A DNA stretch of 64,000 bases from Enterobacteriaceae endosymbiont of Donacia proxima (GTDB taxonomy: Bacteria; Pseudomonadota; Gammaproteobacteria; Enterobacterales; Enterobacteriaceae). Shown here piece after piece: positions 11,318 to 21,270 of this stretch; the stretch's first letter is position 1; every line of letters starts with the position of its first letter. The notes below the pieces were generated by a model that saw only the letters and a program-made list of their open reading frames with translations, was not told the origin of the DNA and did not search any database. The DNA is taken from NCBI RefSeq assembly GCF_012569285.1, contig NZ_CP046198.1, forward strand, positions 2,313-66,312. The letters are read 5' to 3'. Made by a program: the position numbers and the translations under genes.

Positions 11318-12727
11318 ATGAAAATTATCACTAGATTTGCACCTAGTCCTACTGGTTATTTACATATAGGTAATATTCGTACTGCTTTATATTCATGGTT
11401 ATTTGCTAAGAAAAATAATGGTAAGTTTATATTACGTATTGAAAATACTGATTTTAAAAGATCAAAAAATATTTTTATTAAAAATATTATTGAGACATTA
11501 AAATGGTTAAAAATTGATTGGGATGAAGGACCATATTTACAAAGTAAAAAATTAGATAGATATAATAATATAATTAATGTTATGTTAAATAATGGTAATG
11601 CATATAAATGTTATTGTTCTAAAGAAGAATTAAAAAAAAATAAATTTAAACAAAATACTACTAAAAATAATATTAAAAATAATTGTAAATGTCGAAATAA
11701 TAAAATTATTATAAATAATAATAGACCTTATACAGTAAAATTATATATCCCAAAAAATAAAAATATTACATTTATAGATACTATTAGAGGAAAAATTACA
11801 TTTAAAAATAATGTAATAGAAGATTTTATAATCAGACGTTCTAATGGTATTCCTACATATAATTTTTGTGTAGTCATAGACGATTGGGATATGAAAATTA
11901 CTCATGTAATTAGAGGTGAAGAACATATAAATAATACTCCTAAACAAGTACATATTATTCATGCTATTAAAGCATCAGTTCCTTCTTATACTCATGTATC
12001 CGTAATTACAGATACATCAGGAAAAAAAATTTCTAAAAGAAATAATACCTTTAATATTTTAAGTTATAAAGAAAATGGTTATTTACCTCATGCAGTATTA
12101 AATTATATTTTACGTTTAGGTTGGTCTTATGGTAATAAAGAAATTTTTTCATTAGAAGAAATGAAAAAATTATTTAATCTAAAAAATTTAAATAAATCTT
12201 CTAGTATTTTTACTATAAAAAAATTAAATTGGTTAAATAAATATTATTTAAATAAATTATCAGAAAAAGAAATGCTTAATTATTTAAAAAAATTTTTTAA
12301 TAAAAAAAATATAAATATTGATAATGGGCCTAAATTAAAAAATTTATATAAAATATTTTATAAAAGATGTAATACATTAAGTGAAATAAGTAATTTATGT
12401 GTGATTTTTTATACAGATCCTAATTACAATAAAAATTCAATAATTAAAAAATATCTAAACAGTGATACAAAAATAATTTTATATTTATTTTTAGAAAATA
12501 TTAATTATACAAAAACATGGTCTATAAAAAATATAGATTTTATTTTAAAAAAAATATTGTTTAAATTAAATTTAAATTTTAAAAAAATAGCAATGACTGT
12601 ACGTCTAGCTATTACTGGATTTGAAAATACTCCTCCTATTAGGAATATTTTATATTTAATGGGTAAAAAAAAGACTATATATCATATTAAAAATGCAATA
12701 AATTTTATTAAATTAAATAATTTTTAA
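11318..12727 (+). CDS. gltX: Glutamyl-tRNA synthetase
   Basis: Class I synthetase that charges tRNA-Glu. The 469-aa protein (E. coli 471) has the HIGH-type motif HIGN at 16-19, the KMSKS-type motif KISKR at 237-241, and zinc ligand Cys residues 98, 100, 123 and 125 in an insertion much like that of E. coli. The C-terminal anticodon-binding domain is present but highly Lys/Asn/Ile biased. It is divergent from the tRNA-Val/Lys pair as in E. coli; the 144-base gap should hold both promoters. Confidence 0.97.
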   Translation: MKIITRFAPSPTGYLHIGNIRTALYSWLFAKKNNGKFILRIENTDFKRSKNIFIKNIIETLKWLKIDWDEGPYLQSKKLDRYNNIINVMLNNGNAYKCYCSKEELKKNKFKQNTTKNNIKNNCKCRNNKIIINNNRPYTVKLYIPKNKNITFIDTIRGKITFKNNVIEDFIIRRSNGIPTYNFCVVIDDWDMKITHVIRGEEHINNTPKQVHIIHAIKASVPSYTHVSVITDTSGKKISKRNNTFNILSYKENGYLPHAVLNYILRLGWSYGNKEIFSLEEMKKLFNLKNLNKSSSIFTIKKLNWLNKYYLNKLSEKEMLNYLKKFFNKKNINIDNGPKLKNLYKIFYKRCNTLSEISNLCVIFYTDPNYNKNSIIKKYLNSDTKIILYLFLENINYTKTWSIKNIDFILKKILFKLNLNFKKIAMTVRLAITGFENTPPIRNILYLMGKKKTIYHIKNAINFIKLNNF

Positions 12728-12761
12728 AATATAAAACTTATTTTTTACAATATTAATAATG

Positions 12762-12799
12762 ATATAAATAAATAAAAAACGATTTTATTTTATTTATAT
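12762..12799. terminator. Imperfect hairpin between gltX and hspQ
   Basis: ATATAAATAAATAAAA on the left pairs, with one bulged T, with TTTTATTTTATTTATAT on the right around AAACGA. This gives about 16 A/T pairs between two convergent stop codons. It is well placed for a bidirectional terminator but its all-A/T stem is weak, and chance cannot be excluded. Confidence 0.4.
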
Positions 12800-13119
12800 T
12801 AATTTCTTAATCTAGGTGTTATTAATTGTTTTTTAATTGAATCGGATAATTCATCTAATAATGAGTTTTCTGAATGTTTATTTTCTAAAGGTTCTCCTGA
12901 TAATTGTGCTTCTGCTAAATATGTATGTATAGGTTGTCCTGTATCATCTTCCATTACTACATGATACCATGGTCTATTACGTAATGTTATACTTTCTGCA
13001 ACTTCATCTATTTTAGCATCACGTAATGAATACTCAGGATCAACATCAACTATAACTCCTAAAAAACCTAATAACTTATGTCTTACTTGTTGACCTATAC
13101 CGAATTTACTAGTAATCAT
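12799..13119 (-). CDS. hspQ: Heat-shock protein and proteolysis adaptor HspQ
   Basis: Small hemimethylated-DNA-binding-domain protein known in E. coli as a heat-shock product that promotes degradation of unstable DnaA and acts as a specificity-enhancing factor for Lon. The 106-aa protein (E. coli 105) keeps long stretches such as [43 protein letters not shown] and the C-terminal [11 protein letters not shown]. It is better conserved and less AI/Lys-Asn biased than its neighbours. A good ribosome site (AAGGAT) lies seven bases before the ATG. rpoH, its usual regulator, is also in the window. Confidence 0.95.
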   Translation of the reverse strand: MITSKFGIGQQVRHKLLGFLGVIVDVDPEYSLRDAKIDEVAESITLRNRPWYHVVMEDDTGQPIHTYLAEAQLSGEPLENKHSENSLLDELSDSIKKQLITPRLRN

Positions 13120-13349
13120 AATAAGATCCTTTTTAAAATATATTTAAGATATATTATCTACTACTTAAAATAAGTATATAATAAATTTTTTATAAATTAA
13201 ATATTAATTTAAAGTAAAATATACAATATTTTATATATTCTTGAATTTTTTTATTTTTAATATAAAATATATATATATTAAATAATATTAGAATAAGTTT
13301 TTATAAAAAATATTAAATATTAAAATTTTACTTTAAAAAAAAATTATAA

Positions 13350-14429
13350 ATGGTTAGACCAATTTCAGCAATTATTGATACTAATGCATTAAAAAATAAT
13401 TTAAAAATTATTAAAAATATTGCATTTAAATCTAAAGTTTGGTCTGTTTTAAAATCAGATGCTTATGGTCATGGTATTAAAAATATATATTCATGTATTA
13501 ATTATAATAGTGACGGTTTCGCTGTTTTAACATTAGATGAAGCTATAATTTTAAGAAAAAATGGTTGTAATAAACCAATTCTTTTATTAGAAGGTTTTTT
13601 TAATGAAAAAGAATTATATTTAATCTATAAATATTATTTAACTATTACTTTACATAGTAAATGGCAATTAAATGCATTAATAAAATATAAATCAAAATAT
13701 CCTATTAATATATATATTAAAATAAATAGTGGTATGAATAGATTAGGATTTTCTACAAAAAAAATCATAAAAATAATACATATTATTAAAAATAATATTA
13801 ATACTTCTAAAATTAGTTTAATGACTCATTTTTCAGACGCAAAAATTAATTCTAATTTTATAAAAAAACAAATAGATAATATAAAAAAATATATTCATAA
13901 TTATCATAGTTTTTCATGTTCATTCGCAAATTCTGCTGCTGTATTATGGCATAAATATACTCATTATGATTGGGTAAGAACTGGAATTATTTTATATGGA
14001 GCTTCACCTACTGGTGAATGGAAAGATATTGCTAAAATAAAAATTAAACCAGTAATGACATTAAAAAGTAAAATTATATCTATACAAAAAATTTTTCCTG
14101 GACAAATTATAGGTTATAATTGTGGATATTATACAAATAAAAAACGTAAAATTGGGATTATAGCATGTGGTTATGCAGATGGTTATCCTAGAAATATAAA
14201 CAATAAAACATTTGTTTTAGTTCAAGGTATTAAAACAAAAATATTAGGAATCATATCTATGGATATGATGGTTATAGATTTATTAAATATTCCAGAGGCT
14301 CAAATAGGAAGTTCAGTAGAATTATGGGGCAATAATATTAAAATAGATGATGTAGCTAAATCAGCAAATACTATTGGATATGAACTAATGTGTTCATTAT
14401 CAAAAAGAGTACCTAGAATCTTAAAATAA
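13350..14429 (+). CDS. alr: Alanine racemase
   Basis: PLP-dependent racemase that makes D-alanine for peptidoglycan. The 359-aa protein (same length as in E. coli) has the PLP-lysine motif VLKSDAYGHG with Lys35, NSGMNRLGF near 126-134, the second catalytic Tyr at about 256 in IIGYNCGYY, and CGYADGYPRN near 273-282. About 230 AT-rich bases precede it with no clear promoter boxes. Together with murB and the dap genes it shows that wall synthesis is maintained. Confidence 0.96.
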   Translation: MVRPISAIIDTNALKNNLKIIKNIAFKSKVWSVLKSDAYGHGIKNIYSCINYNSDGFAVLTLDEAIILRKNGCNKPILLLEGFFNEKELYLIYKYYLTITLHSKWQLNALIKYKSKYPINIYIKINSGMNRLGFSTKKIIKIIHIIKNNINTSKISLMTHFSDAKINSNFIKKQIDNIKKYIHNYHSFSCSFANSAAVLWHKYTHYDWVRTGIILYGASPTGEWKDIAKIKIKPVMTLKSKIISIQKIFPGQIIGYNCGYYTNKKRKIGIIACGYADGYPRNINNKTFVLVQGIKTKILGIISMDMMVIDLLNIPEAQIGSSVELWGNNIKIDDVAKSANTIGYELMCSLSKRVPRILK

Positions 14430-14474
14430 ATTTAATTATATAATTATACATATAAAAAATATATATTTATATTT

Positions 14475-16106
14475 TTATGTTATGATATTTTTTATATTTT
14501 TTATATTTATTCTACTAAATAATGGTTTAAATTTATTAATTTTTTGATTAATTAAAGGATTTTTAATATTATGAAAAGATAATTTATGTTTTAAAAATAA
14601 TTCAGTTTTTTTAGATAAAATAGGCATAATTGGTTTTAAATAAATCATAATTACACGAAACATATTGATTCCCATAGAGCAAATATTATGAACTTTTTTT
14701 TTTTTTAAATTATCTTTTATTAATAACCAAGGTTTATGTTTATCAATATAAGAATTAGCTATATTTGATAAAATTATAATTTGTTTAATAACATGACTAT
14801 ATTGACGTTTAAAAAAATAATTATGAATAATTTCAGATTTTTTAATAAATTTTAAATACAATATAATATTAATATTAGATAAATTATCATTAAAATAATT
14901 ATTAATAAAATATGCATTTCTTGAAGCTAAATTAACAATTTTATTAACAATATCTCCATTAATTTTAAATGTAAAATCATTAATATTTAAATCAATATCA
15001 TTAATATTAGATGATAATTTAGATGCATAATAATAACGTAAACTATCAGAATCTATAAATTCTAACCATTTTCTTGCAGTAATAAAATTTCCTCTAGATT
15101 TAGACATTTTATATCCATTTAATGTTACATGACCATGAACAAATAATTTAGTAGGTTTTCTAAAATTCATACCTTCTAATATAGCAGGCCAAAATAAACA
15201 ATGAAAATAAATTATATCTTTTCCGATAAAATGGTATAATTCTGTATTAGTTTTTTTTTCCCACCATTGATAAAAATTTAATTTTGAATATTTATCACAT
15301 AAATTTTTAAAAGTACTTATATAACCTATAGGGGCATCTAACCAAACATAAAAATATTTATTAATAGTTTTAGGTATTTTAAACCCGAAATATGGTCCAT
15401 CTCTAGTAATATCCCATTGTTTTAATCCTAAAAAAAACCATTCTTGAATTTTATTTTTAATAATATGATCTAATACATTAGAATTAATCCATTTTTGTAA
15501 AAAATTATTAAATTGAGGTAAATCAAAAAAATAATGTTCAGAATTACATAATATAGGTTTTTTTTTAGATAAAATAGAAATTGGATTAATTAAATGAACA
15601 GAAGAATAAGTTGTACCACAATTTTCACAATGATCACCATATTGGTTAATAGATTTACAATTAGGACAAGTTCCTTTTATAAATCTATCAGGTAAAAAAA
15701 GATTATATGTATCATCGTATAATTGTTTAATAATTTTTTTTTTTATAAAATTTTTTTTTTTTAAATGATTAAAAATTAATTTAACAAAAAAAAAATTTTC
15801 AATACTATTTGTAGTATGATAATTATCATAATCAATATTAAATTGTTTTAAATCTAAAACATGTTCATTATATATTTTGTTAATTAATTTTTCTGGATTA
15901 ATATTTAACTGTTTAGCTTTTAACATAACAGGTGTTCCATGAGCATCATCAGCACAAATAAAATATACTTCATGACCACACATACGATTATATTTTACCC
16001 AAATATCTGCTTGTATTTGTTCTAATAAATGACCTAGATGAATGCTACCATTAGCATATGGTAAAGCACATGTAACTAACATTTTTTTTTTTTTTGGGAG
16101 AAACAT
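14475..16106 (-). CDS. metG: Methionyl-tRNA synthetase without the C-terminal domain
   Basis: Charges tRNA-Met, including the initiator. Class I catalytic core: HLGH at 23-26, the zinc knuckle with Cys147, 150, 160 and 163, KMSKS at 333-337, and a helical anticodon-binding domain up to the stop. Length is 543 aa, against 677 in E. coli. The missing piece is the C-terminal tRNA-binding, dimer-forming domain, which is not essential for catalysis and is absent in many bacteria. A 14-T run at 16082-16095 encodes Lys codons just before the conserved core. It is the last gene of the minus-strand run ssb-rnb-ydjM-metG. Confidence 0.96.
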   Translation of the reverse strand: MFLPKKKKMLVTCALPYANGSIHLGHLLEQIQADIWVKYNRMCGHEVYFICADDAHGTPVMLKAKQLNINPEKLINKIYNEHVLDLKQFNIDYDNYHTTNSIENFFFVKLIFNHLKKKNFIKKKIIKQLYDDTYNLFLPDRFIKGTCPNCKSINQYGDHCENCGTTYSSVHLINPISILSKKKPILCNSEHYFFDLPQFNNFLQKWINSNVLDHIIKNKIQEWFFLGLKQWDITRDGPYFGFKIPKTINKYFYVWLDAPIGYISTFKNLCDKYSKLNFYQWWEKKTNTELYHFIGKDIIYFHCLFWPAILEGMNFRKPTKLFVHGHVTLNGYKMSKSRGNFITARKWLEFIDSDSLRYYYASKLSSNINDIDLNINDFTFKINGDIVNKIVNLASRNAYFINNYFNDNLSNINIILYLKFIKKSEIIHNYFFKRQYSHVIKQIIILSNIANSYIDKHKPWLLIKDNLKKKKVHNICSMGINMFRVIMIYLKPIMPILSKKTELFLKHKLSFHNIKNPLINQKINKFKPLFSRINIKNIKNIIT

Positions 16107-16146
16107 AATATTTTTTATATATATTTAATATAAATTAAAAATTATT

Positions 16147-16668
16147 TTAATTAAAGAATTTAATTATAATATTATTACAAACAGGATACAATAAATATAT
16201 AGAAAATATTAAATAAAAATAACAAAAAATATCTTCTTTAATAATTTTTTTTGTAATAAGAGGTAACTTAAATTTCTTTTTATATGGCCAAAATAATGGT
16301 ACTCCTAGTGGAGTTAGGATGTCTGCTATAATATGGCTACAATAACCTATAATTAAACCTAATTTCATGTCAAAAATATGTATTAACTTTATATCAATAA
16401 AAAAAATCATAAATCCAAATATTAATATAGATAATAAACTATGTGTAAATCCTCTATGCCCAAATAATTTATTAATTAAATATGAGATAATTTTAATTTT
16501 ACGTCCTAAAATAGATTTAGGATGATCAATATCAGGTAATAAACACGTAATGATAGAAACAGGAATAATACGCCACCAATCATCATGATACATTATATTA
16601 GAAAAAATAAAATGTTGTATCAAAATACTGCTAGATATAGCAAATATTATATGTCCTTTAACTGTCAT
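16147..16668 (-). CDS. ydjM: Inner-membrane YdjM-like metal-dependent hydrolase family protein
   Basis: Predicted multi-spanning membrane protein of the LexA-binding, inner membrane-associated hydrolase family; its biochemical role is not established. The 173-aa protein (E. coli YdjM 196) keeps the family signature: GHIIFA at the N terminus, LLPDIDHPKS at 43-52, FGHRGFTHSLL at 69-79 and SHIIADILTPLGVPLFWP at 112-129, with Asp and His residues likely to bind metal. Four to five membrane segments are visible. It lies between rnb and metG with short gaps. E. coli ydjM is controlled by LexA; I see no SOS box here. Its retention in a reduced genome is unexpected. Confidence 0.9.
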   Translation of the reverse strand: MTVKGHIIFAISSSILIQHFIFSNIMYHDDWWRIIPVSIITCLLPDIDHPKSILGRKIKIISYLINKLFGHRGFTHSLLSILIFGFMIFFIDIKLIHIFDMKLGLIIGYCSHIIADILTPLGVPLFWPYKKKFKLPLITKKIIKEDIFCYFYLIFSIYLLYPVCNNIIIKFFN

Positions 16669-16703
16669 ATAAACCTTATTATTAAATAAATAAATTATAA
16701 ATT

Positions 16704-18647
16704 TTAAATTATTTTAACAATAATACTATTAACATTAATTTCTTTTATAATTACTTTAACTTTATCCGTAACTTTATATAAAATTTTTTTTTTGTTAAAA
16801 ACAATTCCTTTTTCTTTATTAAGAATAATATTATCTATATTATTACATAAAAATTTTTTAGGAACAAATGCATATGCACCATTTTGAATTAACCTTACTT
16901 TTATACTAAAAAAAGATATATCAATAATTTCTGAAATAAAAATCTTATTATTTATTGATATTTTTTTAAAATATTGAAAATATAAAAAATTTGACAAATC
17001 TTTTTTTGCTTGTTTATTTAAATAACGTTTTTGATTCATTTCAATATGAATATTATTTAAAAATTTTTCTATTAAAAATTTTTTTTTATAAATAATTGAT
17101 TTAATTAATCGATGATTAATCATATCCCCAAATTTTCGTATAGGAGATGTCCATGTTGCATATCTCTTTACTCCTAAAGCAAAATGAGGACCAGGTTTTA
17201 TATTAAATAAAGAAATTAATTGATATTTTTTAATTCTATTTAATGCAAGTGATAATTTTAAATTTTTTAATCTATGAAAAATATTTTTATATCCTTCTAA
17301 TGTTAGAAGATCAGATTTATTACATTTAATATCATATTCTTCTAATAATTTTATTATTTTATCAAGTTTATTTGTATTAAAACCATAGTAAACATTATAT
17401 ATTCCAAAATTTGAATTTTTATATAAAAAATTAGATGCACATATATTAGCTGCTAACATAACAGCCTCAATCATTTTATGAGCTGTTCTTTTTTTTTCAA
17501 CTATTATATCTAATATATTTCCTTGTTCTCCAAAAATAAATTTATAATCAATATTATCAAAATTTATAATATTTCTAATATTCCATTTTTTACGATATAA
17601 ATAAAATTTATACAAAAAAAGTATTTGTTTTTCTATTTTATTATTATTAGGTTTCCAAGTCCCTATTTTTTTTATCCAATTTGAAACATCATTATAATTC
17701 AATTTAGCATGAGATTTTATCCATCCTGTAAAAAAAAATATTTTTTTAGATAAAAAACCGTCTTGGTTAATAATCATTTTACAAATTAAAGCTGGTTTTT
17801 TTTTTTGAAAATTTAAAGAACAAAAATTTTCTGATAATATTTTTGGTAATAAAGAAATTGTTAATCCAGGTAAATAATTTGTAAACATTCTTTGTAAAGC
17901 TATTTGATCTATTAAACTATTTTGCTGAATATAAGAAGTAGGATCTGCTATAGCTACATAGATTAATAATTTTTTTTCAGATATTTCTTCTATATATAGT
18001 GCATCATCTATATCTTTAGTATCTTTGTTATCTATTGTAATAAAACATAATTTAGTTAAATCTTTTCTATATATTTTTTTTTCTAAAAATTTTATTTTTT
18101 CACATAAAGAATTACTAGGAGAATCGATAGAAAGATTATATTTTAATAATATATTCCACCATGGTAATAAATACTTATTATTTATTGTAACAATATCTGT
18201 TATTTCGGCTATAAAAACATCTTTTTCTCCATTTAAAGGATGTTTAATAATTTTAGCAACTACTTCATCATTATCTTTTAAATTTTTTAAAAATTTTTTT
18301 TTTTTTATAGAACATTTAATAATATTTTTACATAAAATTTCTTTTTCTGGAATTATATAAACAATATTATTTTTTTTTTTTATTTTTCCTTGAAATATAT
18401 TAATATTAGATTTTATTAATTTTATTGGTATAACTTTAATTAAATTATTAATATCATTTTTAGCTAATATATAATCTCCTTCCATTACATATTTTAAATA
18501 AATCTCAGATATATAATATATATTATTTTTATTTGTTTCTAAAATTACTTTTTTTTTATCAAAAATTTTAACATAACCCTTTATAGAAGGTAAATTTTTT
18601 GTAAATTTTTTTTTTAATTGTAAAAGTAATGTATTATTATAAAACAT
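16704..18647 (-). CDS. rnb: Exoribonuclease II
   Basis: Processive 3'-to-5' exoribonuclease that degrades mRNA. The 647-aa protein (E. coli 644) has N-terminal cold-shock domains, then the RNB catalytic domain with the metal-binding Asp cluster in TIDNKDTKDIDDALY (Asp206, 212, 214 and 215), a central AHKMIEAVMLAAN and YATWTSPIRKFGDMINHRL near residue 500, and a C-terminal S1 domain. Sequence outside the RNB core is strongly Lys/Ile/Asn biased. It starts 15 bases after the ssb stop codon, so the two are probably co-transcribed. Confidence 0.95.
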   Translation of the reverse strand: MFYNNTLLLQLKKKFTKNLPSIKGYVKIFDKKKVILETNKNNIYYISEIYLKYVMEGDYILAKNDINNLIKVIPIKLIKSNINIFQGKIKKKNNIVYIIPEKEILCKNIIKCSIKKKKFLKNLKDNDEVVAKIIKHPLNGEKDVFIAEITDIVTINNKYLLPWWNILLKYNLSIDSPSNSLCEKIKFLEKKIYRKDLTKLCFITIDNKDTKDIDDALYIEEISEKKLLIYVAIADPTSYIQQNSLIDQIALQRMFTNYLPGLTISLLPKILSENFCSLNFQKKKPALICKMIINQDGFLSKKIFFFTGWIKSHAKLNYNDVSNWIKKIGTWKPNNNKIEKQILFLYKFYLYRKKWNIRNIINFDNIDYKFIFGEQGNILDIIVEKKRTAHKMIEAVMLAANICASNFLYKNSNFGIYNVYYGFNTNKLDKIIKLLEEYDIKCNKSDLLTLEGYKNIFHRLKNLKLSLALNRIKKYQLISLFNIKPGPHFALGVKRYATWTSPIRKFGDMINHRLIKSIIYKKKFLIEKFLNNIHIEMNQKRYLNKQAKKDLSNFLYFQYFKKISINNKIFISEIIDISFFSIKVRLIQNGAYAFVPKKFLCNNIDNIILNKEKGIVFNKKKILYKVTDKVKVIIKEINVNSIIVKII

Positions 18648-18662
18648 AAATAAAATTTGAAA

Positions 18663-19181
18663 TTAAAATGGAATATCGTCTTCAAAATCAAGAATATTTT
18701 CATTTTTGTTAACAGATAATTCATTATTATTATTTTCTACTAAATTAGATTTATTTAATTTTTTATTCCAGAGATTTTTATCTTCTACAGATTTTTTTTC
18801 TTTATTTAATGTTATATTATTATGATTACGTGAATTATTTAATATTTGCATAGTACCTCCTATACTTACAATAATTTCAGTTATATAATTATCTTGTCCA
18901 TTTTGGTTTTGCCATTTTCTTGTTTGTAGAGATCCTTCAATATATACTTGAGATCCTTTTTTTAAATATTCATTAGAAATTTCTGCTAATTTCCCAAAAA
19001 TTACTATTCTATGCCATTCAGTTTTTTCTTTATTTTCTCCTGTATTTTTATCTTTCCAATTATCTGAAGTTGCGACTATAATGTTAACAACAGGATTCCC
19101 ATTAGGCATATAACGCATTTCAGGATCTTTACCTAAAAAACCGATAATAATAACTTTATTTATACCTCTTTTACCAGCCAT
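18663..19181 (-). CDS. ssb: Single-stranded DNA-binding protein
   Basis: Homotetrameric protein that coats single-stranded DNA in replication and repair. The OB fold covers about residues 1-110 ([53 protein letters not shown]). A short, Asn/Lys-rich linker leads to the acidic tip DFEDDIPF at 165-172, which docks partner proteins such as RecA-pathway and replication factors. Length is 172 aa (E. coli 178). A clear AAGGA ribosome site lies before the ATG. Confidence 0.97.
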   Translation of the reverse strand: MAGKRGINKVIIIGFLGKDPEMRYMPNGNPVVNIIVATSDNWKDKNTGENKEKTEWHRIVIFGKLAEISNEYLKKGSQVYIEGSLQTRKWQNQNGQDNYITEIIVSIGGTMQILNNSRNHNNITLNKEKKSVEDKNLWNKKLNKSNLVENNNNELSVNKNENILDFEDDIPF

Positions 19182-19260
19182 TTTTATCCTTTTGTTAAAA
19201 AAATAACGATTACTTACACATTATCTTATTATTACATAAATTTAATAAAAAAAATATAAA

Positions 19261-20142
19261 TTATATTAAAAATAAATTTTCAATAATACAACGTAATTTT
19301 TTCATCGCATTTTTTTCTAATTGTCTTATACGTTCTGCTGATATACCATAATATATTGCTAATTCTTGTAATGTAATTTTTTTTTTATTTTTATTTAACC
19401 ATCTAAGATTAATAATATTACGACTACGATAATCAAGTTTTAAAAGTGCTTTATATAATTTATTTGAAAGAAATTTATTCCAATTATCTTTTTCAATTAT
19501 ATTAGCAAAATTAGAATTATGATCTTTTAAAAAAATATTTGTATTTATATTTTTATCTTTAATATTATCTTTAATATTAAGATTATCATTCATGTCTTGT
19601 GCTGACATACGTTTTTCCATTTCACACACATCTTTAACTGAAACTCCTAATTTTTTAGCAACTATTTTAATTTCACTTTGGTTAAACCAGCCTAATCTTT
19701 GTTTTGCTTTACGTAAATTAAAAAATAATTTTCTTTGTGCTTTTGTAGTGGCTACTTTAACTATACGCCAATTACGTAAAACATATTCATGTATCTCTGC
19801 TTTAATCCAATGAATAGCAAATGATACTAAACGTACACCAATTTCTGGATTAAATTTACGTACAGCTTTCATTAAACCTATATTACCTTCTTGAATAAGA
19901 TCTGCTTGTTGTAAACCATATCCAGAATAATATTTAGCGACATGTACAACAAATCTTAAATGTGATAAAATTAATTTTTTAGCAGCCTCTAAATCACCTT
20001 TATAGTATAATTTCTTAGATAATTTTTTTTCCTCTTGAGAAGTTAGTATTGGATAATTATTAGTATTATAAACATAAGAATCTAATGTTCCTATAAAAAT
20101 ATTAGATGTTCTTAAATTAGAGGTAAATATATTTTTATACAT
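19261..20142 (-). CDS. rpoH: Heat-shock sigma factor RpoH (sigma-32)
   Basis: Directs RNA polymerase to heat-shock promoters. Region 2 is well preserved ([57 protein letters not shown]), as are the RpoH box-like [12 protein letters not shown] and the region 4 helix-turn-helix ending [16 protein letters not shown]. With ATG at 20142 it has 293 aa (E. coli 284); a GGAGG ribosome site sits just upstream. The in-frame TTG at 20154 overlaps that site and is rejected as the start. ftsY follows upstream in the same orientation, with E. coli ftsE and ftsX missing between them. Confidence 0.96.
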   Translation of the reverse strand: MYKNIFTSNLRTSNIFIGTLDSYVYNTNNYPILTSQEEKKLSKKLYYKGDLEAAKKLILSHLRFVVHVAKYYSGYGLQQADLIQEGNIGLMKAVRKFNPEIGVRLVSFAIHWIKAEIHEYVLRNWRIVKVATTKAQRKLFFNLRKAKQRLGWFNQSEIKIVAKKLGVSVKDVCEMEKRMSAQDMNDNLNIKDNIKDKNINTNIFLKDHNSNFANIIEKDNWNKFLSNKLYKALLKLDYRSRNIINLRWLNKNKKKITLQELAIYYGISAERIRQLEKNAMKKLRCIIENLFLI

Positions 20143-20207
20143 TAAATCCTCCAAAAATAAATATTATCAATATAATTTTAATTAATTTAAAATTAATAAT
20201 TAATTAT

Positions 20208-21152
20208 TTATAAAATAGCATTTATAAAATTTTTTGCATTAAATAAATGTAAATTAGTAATTTTTTCTCCAGAACCTAAAAAACGTATTGGAATATTAAA
20301 TTTATTTGCTAAAGAAAAAATTACACCACCTTTTGCTGTACCATCAATTTTTGTTATTGTAACTCCTGTTATTCCTACACTATCATGAAATATTTTAAGC
20401 TGATTAATAGAATTTTGTCCGATATTAGCATCTAAAACTAACATAACTTCATCAATAACCATATTATTATTTTTTTTAATTACACGTGTAATTTTTTTTA
20501 ACTCTTCCATTAACATTATATTATTATGTAATCTACCAGATGTATCTGCAATTAAAATATCAATTTTTTTTTTTTTAGAATAAGAAATTGCATCAAAAAT
20601 AATAGCTGAACTATCTTTTTTTTTATTTTTTTCTAATAAAATACTATGGCTTCTTTTACTCCAAACAGATAATTGTTCATAAGCGCCTGCTCTAAAAGTA
20701 TCACCAGATGCTAAAAGCACAGATTTTTTTTGTTTATAAAAATAATATGCAAGTTTTCCTATTGTTGTTGTTTTTCCAACTCCATTTATACCTATAACTA
20801 ATATTATAAAAGGTTTTTTATTTTTAATTATTAAGGGAACTTCTACTGAAAGTAATATTTTTAACATTTCCTTTTTTATATAATCGTATAATTTACAAGA
20901 ATTTTGAATTTTATTTTTTTGTGCATAATTTTTTGTTAAATTAATGATTTTATTTGTAGTATGTATATCTATATCAGAAATTATTAATGTTTCTTTTAAT
21001 TTATTAAATAATTCTTCATTAACAATATTTTTTCTTTTAAAAAGATTAATAATTTTTTGACTAAGATTTTTAGTAGTTTTAATTAAATTTTTTTTTAAAT
21101 AATTTAAAAAACCATGTTTTTTTTTTACATTTAAATCTTGTTTATTTATCAT
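20208..21152 (-). CDS. ftsY: Signal recognition particle receptor FtsY, NG domain only
   Basis: GTPase that receives ribosome-SRP complexes at the inner membrane. Motifs of the SRP-GTPase are intact: GINGVGKTTT at 121-130 (G1), DTFRAGAYEQL at 151-161, DTSGRL at 203-208 (G3) and TKIDGTAKGG at 267-276 (G4). Length is 314 aa, against about 497 in E. coli; the long acidic N-terminal A domain is absent and replaced by a short basic segment that may bind lipid directly. A, N and G domain boundaries match those of short FtsY proteins in other bacteria. Confidence 0.96.
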   Translation of the reverse strand: MINKQDLNVKKKHGFLNYLKKNLIKTTKNLSQKIINLFKRKNIVNEELFNKLKETLIISDIDIHTTNKIINLTKNYAQKNKIQNSCKLYDYIKKEMLKILLSVEVPLIIKNKKPFIILVIGINGVGKTTTIGKLAYYFYKQKKSVLLASGDTFRAGAYEQLSVWSKRSHSILLEKNKKKDSSAIIFDAISYSKKKKIDILIADTSGRLHNNIMLMEELKKITRVIKKNNNMVIDEVMLVLDANIGQNSINQLKIFHDSVGITGVTITKIDGTAKGGVIFSLANKFNIPIRFLGSGEKITNLHLFNAKNFINAIL

Positions 21153-21270
21153 TTTTCTATAGAATATATAATAATATTTATTATTAAATAATTAATTTAA
21201 TTATATTATTATAATAATATAATTAAATTAAAATTTAAAGTAAATCATATTTTAAAATTTTATATAAATT

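Noticed and set aside
18025-18360. A 111-codon frame antisense to rnb
   Set aside because: Mirror of the Lys/Asn-rich rnb coding sequence; no conserved features.
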